From assembly GCA_963789535.1 (NCBI GenBank), contig CAWBKU010000004.1, positions 1-64,000 on the forward strand: 64,000 nucleotides of DNA. Direction: 5' to 3'. Of this stretch, positions 35,112 through 42,977 are shown one piece after another. A program made the position numbers and the translations under genes. Positions within the stretch are counted from its first letter, which is position 1; every line of letters begins with the position of its first letter. The DNA comes from CAVXHQ01 sp963789535 (GTDB taxonomy: Bacteria > Pseudomonadota > Alphaproteobacteria > Rhodobacterales > Rhodobacteraceae). The notes below the pieces were generated by a model. That model did no database searches. It saw only the letters and a list, made by a program, of their open reading frames with translations, and had not been told where the DNA came from.

Positions 35112-36220
35112 CCGAGAACGACTTTTGCAGTCCCCGCGCCCAGAATGCAGGATCCTCGAGGACCGCGACGAACCGCGCCGCCGCGCCGCCGCTGCCGAAC
35201 CCCTCGTCGCGCGGGCCGCGCCTGCCCCAGTGATCGCGCAGGAATGCCGCGACGGCGCCCGCGTCGCGCGGATCGGCACCCACGACCGAGGCGCTGAGGG
35301 CACGCCGCGTCTGCCGCGTGCCGACGTCGAGCGAGGGCAACCCGAGGAACGGCGCCTCGCGGACGCCCGCCGAGGAATTGCCGACCATGCAGGCGGCCTG
35401 TTTCATCAGTTCCGAGAAATGCGCGAACCGCATCGACGGGATCAGGCGGAACCGGTCCGCAGGCAAGGCGCGCAACACCGCGAATATCGCCTCGGATCCG
35501 GGATCGTTGTTCGGCGCGATGGTCACGAAACACCGCCCCGACGCCTCCAGCGCCCCGAACAGCGCCGCCGCCTGCGCGCCCATGTCGGCGGCCTCGGAGG
35601 TCACGGGATGGAACGCGGCGATGCCGAAATCCTGCCACGGAATGTCATAGCGCGCCCGCACCGCGTCGATGCCGACGCCCGACGCCTGCGCGTGGAAATC
35701 GAGTTCCGGCGAGCCGATCACGTCGATGTTCTCCGCCGGTTCCCCCAGCGCCATGACCCGCCGCGCGGCCTGCTCGGAGGAGACGAAATGATGGCTCGCC
35801 AGCTTGGAATTGCAGTGCCGGAAAATCTCGTCGATGGTCCCCGATACCTCGCCGCCCTCGATATGGGCGGACCGGATGTAGTTGGTCGCCGCCACCAGCG
35901 CACAGGCCAGCGCCTCGACCCGGTCGCCGTGGACGACGATAAGGTCCGGCGCGCTCTCGGCCACGAAATCGGAGAACCCGATCACCGTCTTGGCCAGCAC
36001 CATGTCCTGCGGATCGCCGGGCCGCTGGTTCAGGAACTCGTGCACCGCGACGCCGTCCATCCGCCGCACCTCGAGCTTGGTAAGGCCGTAACGGTCGAGC
36101 ATGTGCATGCCGGTGACGAAGAATCCCGACGCCGAACCCGGCGTCCCGCGCGGCAAGGGCAAGCGGTTCGAGCTTGCCGAAATCGGCGCGGGTGCCGGTG
36201 ACGAAGAGGAGGTGGCGCAT
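35104..36220 (-). pseudogene. neuC: UDP-N-acetylglucosamine 2-epimerase (hydrolysing), frameshifted
   Basis: NeuC-type enzymes convert UDP-GlcNAc (or a diacetamido analogue) to a ManNAc-type sugar, the first step to nonulosonic acids. The N-terminus MRHLLFVTGTRADFGKLEPL from 36220 is intact, but the frame changes near 36122. The continuation in the next frame reads FFVTGMHMLDRYGLTKLEVR and carries the rest, including VVHGDRVEALACALVAA and MVGNSSAGVREAPFLG. The length of 1117 bases equals 372 codons plus one base, so a single inserted base (extra T in ggattc) explains it. If that base is an error, the gene is intact at about 371 aa. It sits between the GT30 genes and other glycosyltransferases. 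Confidence 0.85.
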
Positions 36221-36360
36221 CGGTGTTCCCGTCCGGCGCACAAGGCGCATGGCGCGTGAATGCCACCTGCACCGTCCCGCCGCAAGAACCGCAGGCCCGG
36301 ACTGGCACCGCCCCGCACGACGCGGTAGTCGGGGACCAGATGCACGAAAGGCTGCACCCG

Positions 36361-37137
36361 ATGACCGACGTTCCCATCGTCCTGTGCATGAAATGGGGCA
36401 CGCTCTATCCGGCAGTCTACGTCAATGTCCTCTACAATGCCGTCCGCGCGGGGATGAGCGGTCCGTTCCGCTTCGTCTGCCTGACCGACGATGCTGCCGG
36501 CATCGTGCCGGACGTCGACTGCCACCCGATCCCCGACATCGGCCTCGCGCCCGCGCAGTGGGCGCGCGGGGCGTGGCCGAAACTCTCGGTCTTCCTGCCC
36601 GACCTCTACGGCCTGCGCGGCCGCTGCCTCTTCGTCGACCTGGACACCGTGGTTCTCGGCGACCTCGCGCCGTTCCTCGACCGTCCCGGCGCCCTGACGG
36701 TCATCGACAGCGCGCCCTGGCGATACCGGGACGCGGCACCCCGCGCGATGACGAGCCTCTTCGGCTTCGAGATCGGCGCCGGCAGGGCCCTCCTCGACCC
36801 CGTCCTGACCCGGCGCGACGAGACGGTTGCGACCTATCGCAACGAGCAGGACTATCTCGCCGCGACCGCCGCCACGACAGGCGTCGATGTCACCTATTGG
36901 CCGCAGTCCTGGATCGTCAGTTTCAAGTATCACCTTCGCCAGCCGCTCGGCCTCGACCGGCTGCGCCCGCCCCGCGCAGCGCCGTCCGGGGCCAAGGTGA
37001 TCGTGTTCCATGGCAGGCCGCGGCCCATCGACCTGATCCATCCGCCGCGCGGCAACTGGGACGTCTTTCCGCACTACGGGCGCGGCCCCGTCGCATGGAT
37101 GCGCGACTATTGGGTGCGCAACGGCGGCACCGCATGA
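36361..37137 (+). CDS. Putative glycosyltransferase (DxD, GT8-like)
   Basis: This is a 258-aa soluble transferase-like protein. The N-terminal strand VPIVLCMKWGTLYPAVYVNV and a DxD motif (FVDLDTVVLGDL, D93 and D95) suggest a GT-A fold. A later NEQDYLAA and PQSWIVSFKYH fit the acceptor side of related proteins, and VIVFHGRPRP comes near the C-terminus. The start at 36361 follows GAAAGG. Its stop overlaps the next start (ATGA), so the two are translated together. It is probably involved in the surface glycan made here; donor unknown. Confidence 0.65.
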   Translation: MTDVPIVLCMKWGTLYPAVYVNVLYNAVRAGMSGPFRFVCLTDDAAGIVPDVDCHPIPDIGLAPAQWARGAWPKLSVFLPDLYGLRGRCLFVDLDTVVLGDLAPFLDRPGALTVIDSAPWRYRDAAPRAMTSLFGFEIGAGRALLDPVLTRRDETVATYRNEQDYLAATAATTGVDVTYWPQSWIVSFKYHLRQPLGLDRLRPPRAAPSGAKVIVFHGRPRPIDLIHPPRGNWDVFPHYGRGPVAWMRDYWVRNGGTA

Positions 37138-37955
37138 GCCGGCTGATCCTCAGCCTGACGGCGATCCCGCCCCGCTTTGCCGCCCTGCCGCGCGTCCTCG
37201 GCGCGCTGCTGGCGCAAACGGCAAGGGTCGAGGCGCTGCACCTCTACCTGCCGCGTCGCTACCGTCGGTTCGAATGGGATCCCGCCGATCTGCCCGCCGT
37301 GCCGGACGGGGTGACGATCCGGCTTATCGACACCGACATGGGCCCGGCAACCAAGGTGCTGCCTGCCGTGGCAGAGTTTCGCGGACAGGACGTGCAGATC
37401 CTCTTTTGCGACGACGACAAGAGCTATGATGCGGGCTGGGCACAGCGGTTCGTCGATGCCGCCGCCGCACACCCGGGCTGCGCCATCGCCGAAGAGGGCG
37501 GCGAGATCGCGCACAATTCCACCCATGACTGGCACGGGACCGATCTGCCCCGGCACGAACGGGTGTCGAAGGACGCGGCCTATCGTCTGCGCCGCGCGCT
37601 GTCGCTCGGCCGCTGGAAACCGCGCAAGGTGCGGCGCTCGGGCTATGCCGATATCCTCGAGGGCTGGGGCGGCGCGCTGGTACGGCCCGAATTCTTCGGC
37701 GATGGCGCCTTCGACATCCCGCCCGCGCTGTGGATGATCGACGACATCTGGCTGTCGGGGCAACTGGCCCTGTCGGGTGTGCCGGTCTGGCTGAACGCCG
37801 ATCAGCCGCTGCGCACGCGCGGGGTGGCGGGCAACGCGCCGGACGCAGCACTGGTGCGGCAGGTGGTCGACGGCCAGGACCGCCGCGCCCTCAACCAGGC
37901 GGGCGTCGACCATTTTCGCGACAAATACGGCATCTGGGGCGGTACGACGCCCTAG
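37134..37955 (+). CDS. Putative glycosyltransferase-like protein (DDD motif)
   Basis: This is a 273-aa protein without a signal peptide. A strand such as ILSLTAIPPRFAALPRVL and an acidic triplet FCDDDKSYDAGW (D93-D95) suggest a GT-A-type glycosyltransferase. LEGWGGALVRPEFF and WMIDDIWLSGQLALSGVPV resemble the acceptor loop of family 2-like enzymes. It overlaps the previous gene by four bases (ATGA) and converges with the GT25 gene, sharing CTAG as both stops. Function is inferred from motifs and neighbours. Confidence 0.58.
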   Translation: MSRLILSLTAIPPRFAALPRVLGALLAQTARVEALHLYLPRRYRRFEWDPADLPAVPDGVTIRLIDTDMGPATKVLPAVAEFRGQDVQILFCDDDKSYDAGWAQRFVDAAAAHPGCAIAEEGGEIAHNSTHDWHGTDLPRHERVSKDAAYRLRRALSLGRWKPRKVRRSGYADILEGWGGALVRPEFFGDGAFDIPPALWMIDDIWLSGQLALSGVPVWLNADQPLRTRGVAGNAPDAALVRQVVDGQDRRALNQAGVDHFRDKYGIWGGTTP

Positions 37956-38734
37956 CGCGGGGGCCAGAGCATGCCGCGCCGCGCGAGCCATGCCGCCCGG
38001 CGCCCGTAATTCGCGGCCTTGAGCCGGTAATGCGGCAGCCGCGCCGTCCAGTGCGGCTTGTGGACGAGGCCGTGGTTGGTGCCGGTGATCGAGCTTATGC
38101 CGCCGTCGTCGGGGTGACTGGCAAAGGGTTCGAGGCCGATCTGGCGAAAGTCGTGGACGAAGAAGCGGTTCAGCTCGTGATCGAACGCCCGCACCTGCGG
38201 CCAGAGGCCGGGCAGCAGCCGCGCCGCGACCGCGCGGTGGATGAGATATGCCGCATTGCCGGTGAACGGGCCGACATAGGCGTTGAAGTCATAGCCTGCG
38301 ACCCGCGCCTGACGCACCGGCAGCTTGGCGCGGATGGCGTTGAAGCGCAGCGTGTCCCAGCGGTCCGCCTCGGCCAGCGCCAGGTCGAGCGCCACCGGAA
38401 AGTCGTCGTGGAATACCACGTCGTCCTCGAGGATGAGCGCCGCAGGCCGGTCGCCCGCCACCACCGCCTCCCAGACCGCGACATGGCTCGCGTAGCAGCC
38501 GAGTTTACCGGGCAGCAGGTCCGCACCCATGTTGCGACGGTAGGCGTCCGGATCGGCACGGGCGCGTAGTTCCGCCTCGCGCGCCCGCCCGTCGATGCCC
38601 GGGAACCATTTGTAGGCGAGGCCCATCGCATCGAGTTGCGCCGCCATCGCCGCCCGCCGGGCGACATCCCGTTCCAGAGAGATGAGCCAGACCGAGATGT
38701 CGGCGCGGGTCAGGTTCACGCGAGATCGGACCAT
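37952..38734 (-). CDS. Family 25 glycosyltransferase (LPS biosynthesis)
   Basis: This is a 260-aa glycosyltransferase of the LOS/LPS sugar type (GT25). It has the N-terminal VWLISLERDVARRAAMAAQL (residues 15-34), the typical GCYASHVAVWEAVV and the DxD-like ILEDDVVFHDDF near 101-112. In related organisms the enzyme adds galactose or similar sugars to the outer LPS core. Its start overlaps the neuB stop by 19 bases, so they are likely co-transcribed with neuB upstream. Confidence 0.82.
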   Translation of the reverse strand: MVRSRVNLTRADISVWLISLERDVARRAAMAAQLDAMGLAYKWFPGIDGRAREAELRARADPDAYRRNMGADLLPGKLGCYASHVAVWEAVVAGDRPAALILEDDVVFHDDFPVALDLALAEADRWDTLRFNAIRAKLPVRQARVAGYDFNAYVGPFTGNAAYLIHRAVAARLLPGLWPQVRAFDHELNRFFVHDFRQIGLEPFASHPDDGGISSITGTNHGLVHKPHWTARLPHYRLKAANYGRRAAWLARRGMLWPPR

Positions 38735-39744
38735 TTCAACTGGGTGTTGCGGGTGACGCTGCGGGTCAGGCGCTTGCCGACCACCGCGTCGAACTCATAC
38801 CCCGGTATCTCGCCCGACCCCGGACGCCGCGCCCAGATGTCGGCCTCGGCGATCACATGCCCCTCGGCCAGGTCGCGGTCCGCGACGACGCTCGCGCGGG
38901 CAAAGGCGTAGACGAGTTCCTCCGCCGCCGTGCGCTCCTTGGGGTTGTGCAGGGCGGTATGGATTTCGCGGCTGCGGTCGATGAGGAACCGCAGTTCGGC
39001 AGGGTCCATCGAGTTCACGATGTCGGGGCCGGGCCGGTAGCGGGTATCGGTATAGTGCCGCTCGAGGATGCAGGCGCCCAGCGCCACGGCGGCCAGCGCC
39101 ATTTCGGGACCGATGGAATGGTCCGAGAAGCCCACGACCGCCTTCGGGAACGCCGCCTTGAGATCCGTGACGCCCTGCAACGACACGATTTCCGGCGGCG
39201 AGGGATAGAGGTTGGTACATTCGAGCAGCGCATAATCCACGCCCGCCGCGTCGAGCAGGGCCACCGAGCGGCGGATCGTCGCAATCGTCTGCATCCCCGT
39301 CGACAGGATCACCGGCCGCCCGAAGGCCGCGATATGCCGGATCAGCGGCAGGTTGTCGGCTTCGCCCGAGCCGATCTTGAACGCGGGCACGCCCAGTTCG
39401 TTCAGGAAATCCGCGGCCTTGCGCGAGAACGGCGTCGAGATGTAGATCATCCCGAGACCCTCGGTATAGGCCTTGAGGTCGGCCTCGTCGTTGGCGGACA
39501 GGGCGCAGCGTTCCATCACATGCCAGATCGAGACGTCGGCGTTGGGCGGAAAGATGCCTTTGGCTTCTTCCGTCATCTCGTCGTCGATGAAATGGGTCTG
39601 GTGCTTGATGCACTCGCAGCCCGAGGCGGCGGCGAGGCGCACCATTTCGCGTGCAACCTCGAGGCTGCCGCCATGGTTGATGCCGATCTCGGCGATGACG
39701 AGGGGGGCATGGGCTGGACCGATGGGTCGGTGGGCGATCTGCAT
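38716..39744 (-). CDS. neuB: N-acetylneuraminate / nonulosonic acid synthase
   Basis: NeuB condenses a ManNAc-type sugar with phosphoenolpyruvate to make a nine-carbon nonulosonic acid. The TIM barrel begins LVIAEIGINHGGSLEVAREM and carries FKIGSGEADNLPLI and ILSTGMQTI. A C-terminal SAF (antifreeze-like) domain follows from about residue 285 (ASVVADRDLAEGHVIAEADI). Length is 342 aa. The start at 39744 has AAGGAG. It may make neuraminic or legionaminic acid; no other pathway-specific enzymes are seen. Confidence 0.88.
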   Translation of the reverse strand: MQIAHRPIGPAHAPLVIAEIGINHGGSLEVAREMVRLAAASGCECIKHQTHFIDDEMTEEAKGIFPPNADVSIWHVMERCALSANDEADLKAYTEGLGMIYISTPFSRKAADFLNELGVPAFKIGSGEADNLPLIRHIAAFGRPVILSTGMQTIATIRRSVALLDAAGVDYALLECTNLYPSPPEIVSLQGVTDLKAAFPKAVVGFSDHSIGPEMALAAVALGACILERHYTDTRYRPGPDIVNSMDPAELRFLIDRSREIHTALHNPKERTAAEELVYAFARASVVADRDLAEGHVIAEADIWARRPGSGEIPGYEFDAVVGKRLTRSVTRNTQLKWSDLA

Positions 39745-39894
39745 GGCGGCTCCTTGCGTTGCCCCTCTATGCCCCGGGCGGCGGGGCGGCCTCAAGGGGG
39801 CTGCGTGGGCGCACAGGCGGGATGCCGGACCGGCCTCTGGTCAATTTGCGCGGCGTTGTGCAGGTTGCGGCGACGCCATCACAGGAGCACCGCC

Positions 39895-40734
39895 ATGAGC
39901 GACCCCAGCTATACCCCGCCCGCCGTCTGGGCATGGGACAAGGAATCGGGCGGCAAGTTCGCCTCGATCAACCGGCCCGTCGCGGGCGCCACCAGCGACA
40001 AGGAATTGCCGGTCGGAAAGCATCCGATGCAGCTCTATTCGCTGGCGACGCCGAACGGCGTGAAGGTGACGGTGATGCTCGAGGAATTGCTGGCGGCGGG
40101 CCACAAGGGCGCCGAATACGACGCCTGGCTGATCGACATCGGCGAGGGCGACCAGTTCGGTTCGGGCTTCGTCGGCGTCAACCCGAACTCGAAGATCCCC
40201 GCCCTCATGGACCGTTCCGGCCCCGAGCCGGTGCGGGTGTTCGAGAGCGCGTCGATCCTGATGCATCTGGCCGAAAAGTTCGGCGCCTTCCTGCCCGCCT
40301 CCGGGCCGGCACGGACGGAAACGCTCAACTGGCTGTTCTGGTTGCAGGGGTCGGCGCCCTACCTCGGCGGCGGTTTCGGGCATTTCTATGCCTATGCGCC
40401 GGAAAAATACGAGTATCCCATCGACCGGTTCGCGATGGAGGCCAAGCGCCAGCTCGACGTCCTGAACCGGCGGCTGGCCGAGGTGCGGTTCTTGGGCGGC
40501 GACGACTATTCCATCGCCGACATGGCGACATGGCCCTGGTACGGCGCTCTGGTGAAGGGTCAGGTCTACGATGCGGCCGCGTTCCTGTCGGTCCACGAGT
40601 ATACCCACGTCATCCGCTGGACCGACGAGATCGCGGCGCGTCCGGCGGTGAAACGCGGGCGGCGGGTGAACAAGACGTGGGGCGAGGAGAGCGAGCAGGT
40701 GCGCGAGCGGCACGAGGCTGGGGATATTTCCTGA
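39895..40734 (+). CDS. yghU: Glutathione S-transferase-like disulfide-bond oxidoreductase (YghU type)
   Basis: This is a cytoplasmic thiol enzyme of the Nu-class GST family, 279 aa. The long N-terminal extension (YTPPAVWAWDKESGGKFASI) and HPMQLYSLATPNGVKVTVML are the hallmarks, followed by NPNSKIPALMDR and ESASILMHLAEKFG of the thioredoxin-like fold. The C-terminal helical domain contains YSIADMATWPWYGALVKGQ. AGGAG precedes the ATG. It is monocistronic, with a stem-loop 44 bases after the stop. Confidence 0.88.
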   Translation: MSDPSYTPPAVWAWDKESGGKFASINRPVAGATSDKELPVGKHPMQLYSLATPNGVKVTVMLEELLAAGHKGAEYDAWLIDIGEGDQFGSGFVGVNPNSKIPALMDRSGPEPVRVFESASILMHLAEKFGAFLPASGPARTETLNWLFWLQGSAPYLGGGFGHFYAYAPEKYEYPIDRFAMEAKRQLDVLNRRLAEVRFLGGDDYSIADMATWPWYGALVKGQVYDAAAFLSVHEYTHVIRWTDEIAARPAVKRGRRVNKTWGEESEQVRERHEAGDIS

Positions 40735-40777
40735 GCGCGTTCAGGAGCACCGGACGGAGTGGGGGGCCAGCCCCCGT

Positions 40778-40803
40778 CGCCATTGGCGCTCGAACCAATG
40801 GCG
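40778..40803. terminator. Stem-loop downstream of yghU
   Basis: A 9-bp stem CGCCATTGG/CCAATGGCG with an 8-base loop lies between the convergent genes yghU and the 67-aa membrane protein gene. There is no T-run. It could end transcription in a factor-assisted way or only protect 3' ends. Confidence 0.4.
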
Positions 40804-40856
40804 CCCCAATTGCGACCCCCCGGAGTTGTTGCGGCAACGTGAAAGCGGATCGGGGC

Positions 40857-41060
40857 CTACTTTTCCTGCGGCGCGTAGGGCCCCTTCCAGATCACGAAGA
40901 ACGACCACGCGCACCACAGGCCCATGGCGCCGAAGAGGATCGCCCAGAAGGCGTTGGCCGTCGCGATCTCGACGCCGGTCCACGCGAGCAGGGCGGCGGT
41001 CAGAAGGAGCCGAAGCCAGAGGGCGTTGAAGAACGGGATCTGGAGGTCGAAGCCCTTCAC
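40857..41060 (-). CDS. Small two-helix membrane protein (67 aa)
   Basis: The function is not known. Two hydrophobic segments (LWLRLLLTAALLAWTGVEIA and FWAILFGAMGLWCAWSFFV) are separated by a short turn; the tail KGPYAPQEK is probably cytoplasmic. The GTG start overlaps the stop of the Gfo/Idh gene (GTGA), and GGAG precedes it, so translation is coupled to the dehydrogenase. It is the last gene of the LacI-controlled operon and may be an accessory subunit or a by-stander. Confidence 0.6.
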   Translation of the reverse strand: MKGFDLQIPFFNALWLRLLLTAALLAWTGVEIATANAFWAILFGAMGLWCAWSFFVIWKGPYAPQEK

Positions 41061-42076
41061 CCGTCGCTCTCCAGCATCTCGGCCACCATGACCGCCCGAC
41101 CCGTCTCGACCGAGCGCACCGCCGCCTCGGCGATGCCGAGCGCCATGAGGCCGTCGTGGCCGGTGGCGCTGGGGGCGAACCCTTCGACGAGCGCGCGGGC
41201 GAAATAGGCGATCTCGGCCTCGTAGGCGGCGATATAGCGGGTGATGAAGAAGTTCTTCAGCGGCGGGCGGGTATAGCCGTCGGCGTTCGCGATCTCGATC
41301 CGGGCCTCGTGCTGGTTCAGCATCGACACCGACCCGGCAGAGCCATGCACCTCGATCCGCTGGTCGTAGCCATAGGTCGCGCGGCGCGAGTTCGTCACCG
41401 TAGCCTGTCTGCCGCTGGCGGTGCGCAGGATGACGTTGGCGCTGTCGAAATCGCCCGCCGCCCCGATGGCCGGATCGGTCAGCACCGAGGCCGCGGCCGT
41501 CACCGTCTCGACCTCCTCGCCCAGAAGCCACCGTGCCACGTCGAAATCGTGGATCGTCATGTCGCGGAAGATGCCGCCCGAGCGTTCGATGTAACTCACC
41601 GGCGGCGGGCCGGGGTCGCGGCTTGTGAGCGTGACCATCTCGACGGTGCCGATTTTCCCTGCGTCGATGGCGTCCTTCACCGCCCGGATGTCCGGGTCGA
41701 ACCGGCGCTGGAAGCCGATCATCAGGGTGGCGCCGGTCTCGTCGACGACCTTCAGGCAGGCGCGGACGCGCGCGACCGAGAGGTCCACCGGCTTTTCGCA
41801 GAAGATCGCCTTGCCGGCGCGCGCGGCCCTTTCGATGAGATCGGCATGGGTGTCGGTCGGGGTACAGATGACGACGGCGTCGACGTCGTCGCTGCACAGG
41901 ATCGCGTCGATGGTGCGGATGTCGGCGCCGGAATGGGCGGCGGCGGTATTTGCGGCCTCGGCCACCGGGTCGGCGACGGCCACGACGCGGGCCGTCGGCA
42001 CGGCGGCGATGGCGCGGGCATGGACCTGGCCGATGCGGCCGGCGCCGAGAACGGCAAAGCGGGTCTGGGGGATCAT
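41057..42076 (-). CDS. Gfo/Idh/MocA-family oxidoreductase (inositol 2-dehydrogenase-like)
   Basis: This is an NAD(P)-dependent sugar or polyol dehydrogenase of 339 aa. The Rossmann motif is FAVLGAGRIGQVHARAIAAV (residues 7-26). The EKP motif is CEKPVDLSVARV near 95, and the catalytic-region IGFQRRFDPDI and IHDFDVARWLLG are present. It resembles IolG-type enzymes, but the substrate is not certain. It lies downstream of a CUT2 transporter and LacI regulator, so it probably oxidises the imported sugar. REP-like palindromes separate it from the ATPase gene. Confidence 0.85.
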   Translation of the reverse strand: MIPQTRFAVLGAGRIGQVHARAIAAVPTARVVAVADPVAEAANTAAAHSGADIRTIDAILCSDDVDAVVICTPTDTHADLIERAARAGKAIFCEKPVDLSVARVRACLKVVDETGATLMIGFQRRFDPDIRAVKDAIDAGKIGTVEMVTLTSRDPGPPPVSYIERSGGIFRDMTIHDFDVARWLLGEEVETVTAAASVLTDPAIGAAGDFDSANVILRTASGRQATVTNSRRATYGYDQRIEVHGSAGSVSMLNQHEARIEIANADGYTRPPLKNFFITRYIAAYEAEIAYFARALVEGFAPSATGHDGLMALGIAEAAVRSVETGRAVMVAEMLESDG

Positions 42077-42094
42077 GTGTTCTTTCCGTCGGAT

Positions 42095-42158
42095 GGTGGG
42101 GTGAAACCCCACCCTGCGGAGCGGGGGCATCTATCGCAGGATGAGGTTTCACCCCATC
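42095..42158. repeat. Two REP-like palindromes between the ATPase and Gfo/Idh genes
   Basis: The copies are GGTGGGGT-GAA-ACCCCACC at 42095-42113 (perfect) and GATGAGGT-TTC-ACCCCATC at 42140-42158 (one mismatch). They fill most of the 94-base gap and could attenuate transcription into the dehydrogenase gene. Confidence 0.75.
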
Positions 42159-42170
42159 GACCGCAACCGT

Positions 42171-42968
42171 TTACGCAACCCCCTCCCCGTCATATTCGGG
42201 CTGCGTCTTGGCCCCGGTAATATAGGCCACCACGTCCTGCCCGTCGGTGTCGGCCTTGTTCAGGTTCGCCACGATCCGGCCGCGCCGGAACACGACGATC
42301 CGGTCGCAGAGGTCCATCACCTGCCGCATGTTGTGCGAAATGAGGATGAGCGGCTCGCCCGCGTCCTTGAGGGTGCGGACGATGTTCTCGACCTGCGCGG
42401 TCTCCTGGACGCCGAGGGCCGCCGTCGGCTCGTCCATGATCGTGAGCTTGCTGTGAAACGTCGCGGTGCGCGCGATGGCGACGCATTGCCTTTGCCCGCC
42501 GCTCATGTTGCGGATCGGGTTGTTGAGGTTGGGGATCTTCACGGCCGTCTTCTCGAGGCCCGCCAACGTCGCCTCGCGCATGCCGCGATAGTTCAGGAAG
42601 CGGAACGGGCCGAGCCAGTCCCACCGCGTCATCTCGCGCCCCAGAAACAGGTTGTCGGGCACGTCGAGGTCGTCGGCGAGCGCCAGCGTCTGGAACACCG
42701 TCTCGATCCCCGCCTGGCGCGCATCGAGGGGTCCGTCGAACGCCACCTCGGCGCCGTCGAACCAGACCTTGCCGGAGGTGCGCTGTTCGACGGCGGTGAT
42801 CTGGCGCACGAAGGTCGACTTGCCCGCGCCGTTGTCGCCCATGATCGCGACGTGCTCGCCCTTGCGGATCTCGAACGTGGCGTCCTGCAACGCATGCACG
42901 CCGCCGTAATGCTTGGTGAGGCGCTCGGTCCGCAGGATCACCTCGCCCGTTGTTGCTGCATCCTTCAT
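42171..42968 (-). CDS. Sugar ABC transporter ATP-binding protein (CUT2, FrcA-like)
   Basis: This is the ATPase of the CUT2 sugar importer, 265 aa, with a single ATPase domain as in FrcA. Walker A is GDNGAGKST at about residues 44-52, MSGGQRQCVAIAR is the signature and LTIMDEPTAALG is Walker B, followed by ILISHNM. Unlike the double-domain RbsA, it must act as a dimer. It follows the permease by 9 bases and is in one operon with it. Confidence 0.9.
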   Translation of the reverse strand: MKDAATTGEVILRTERLTKHYGGVHALQDATFEIRKGEHVAIMGDNGAGKSTFVRQITAVEQRTSGKVWFDGAEVAFDGPLDARQAGIETVFQTLALADDLDVPDNLFLGREMTRWDWLGPFRFLNYRGMREATLAGLEKTAVKIPNLNNPIRNMSGGQRQCVAIARTATFHSKLTIMDEPTAALGVQETAQVENIVRTLKDAGEPLILISHNMRQVMDLCDRIVVFRRGRIVANLNKADTDGQDVVAYITGAKTQPEYDGEGVA

Positions 42969-42977
42969 CTGCCGCTC

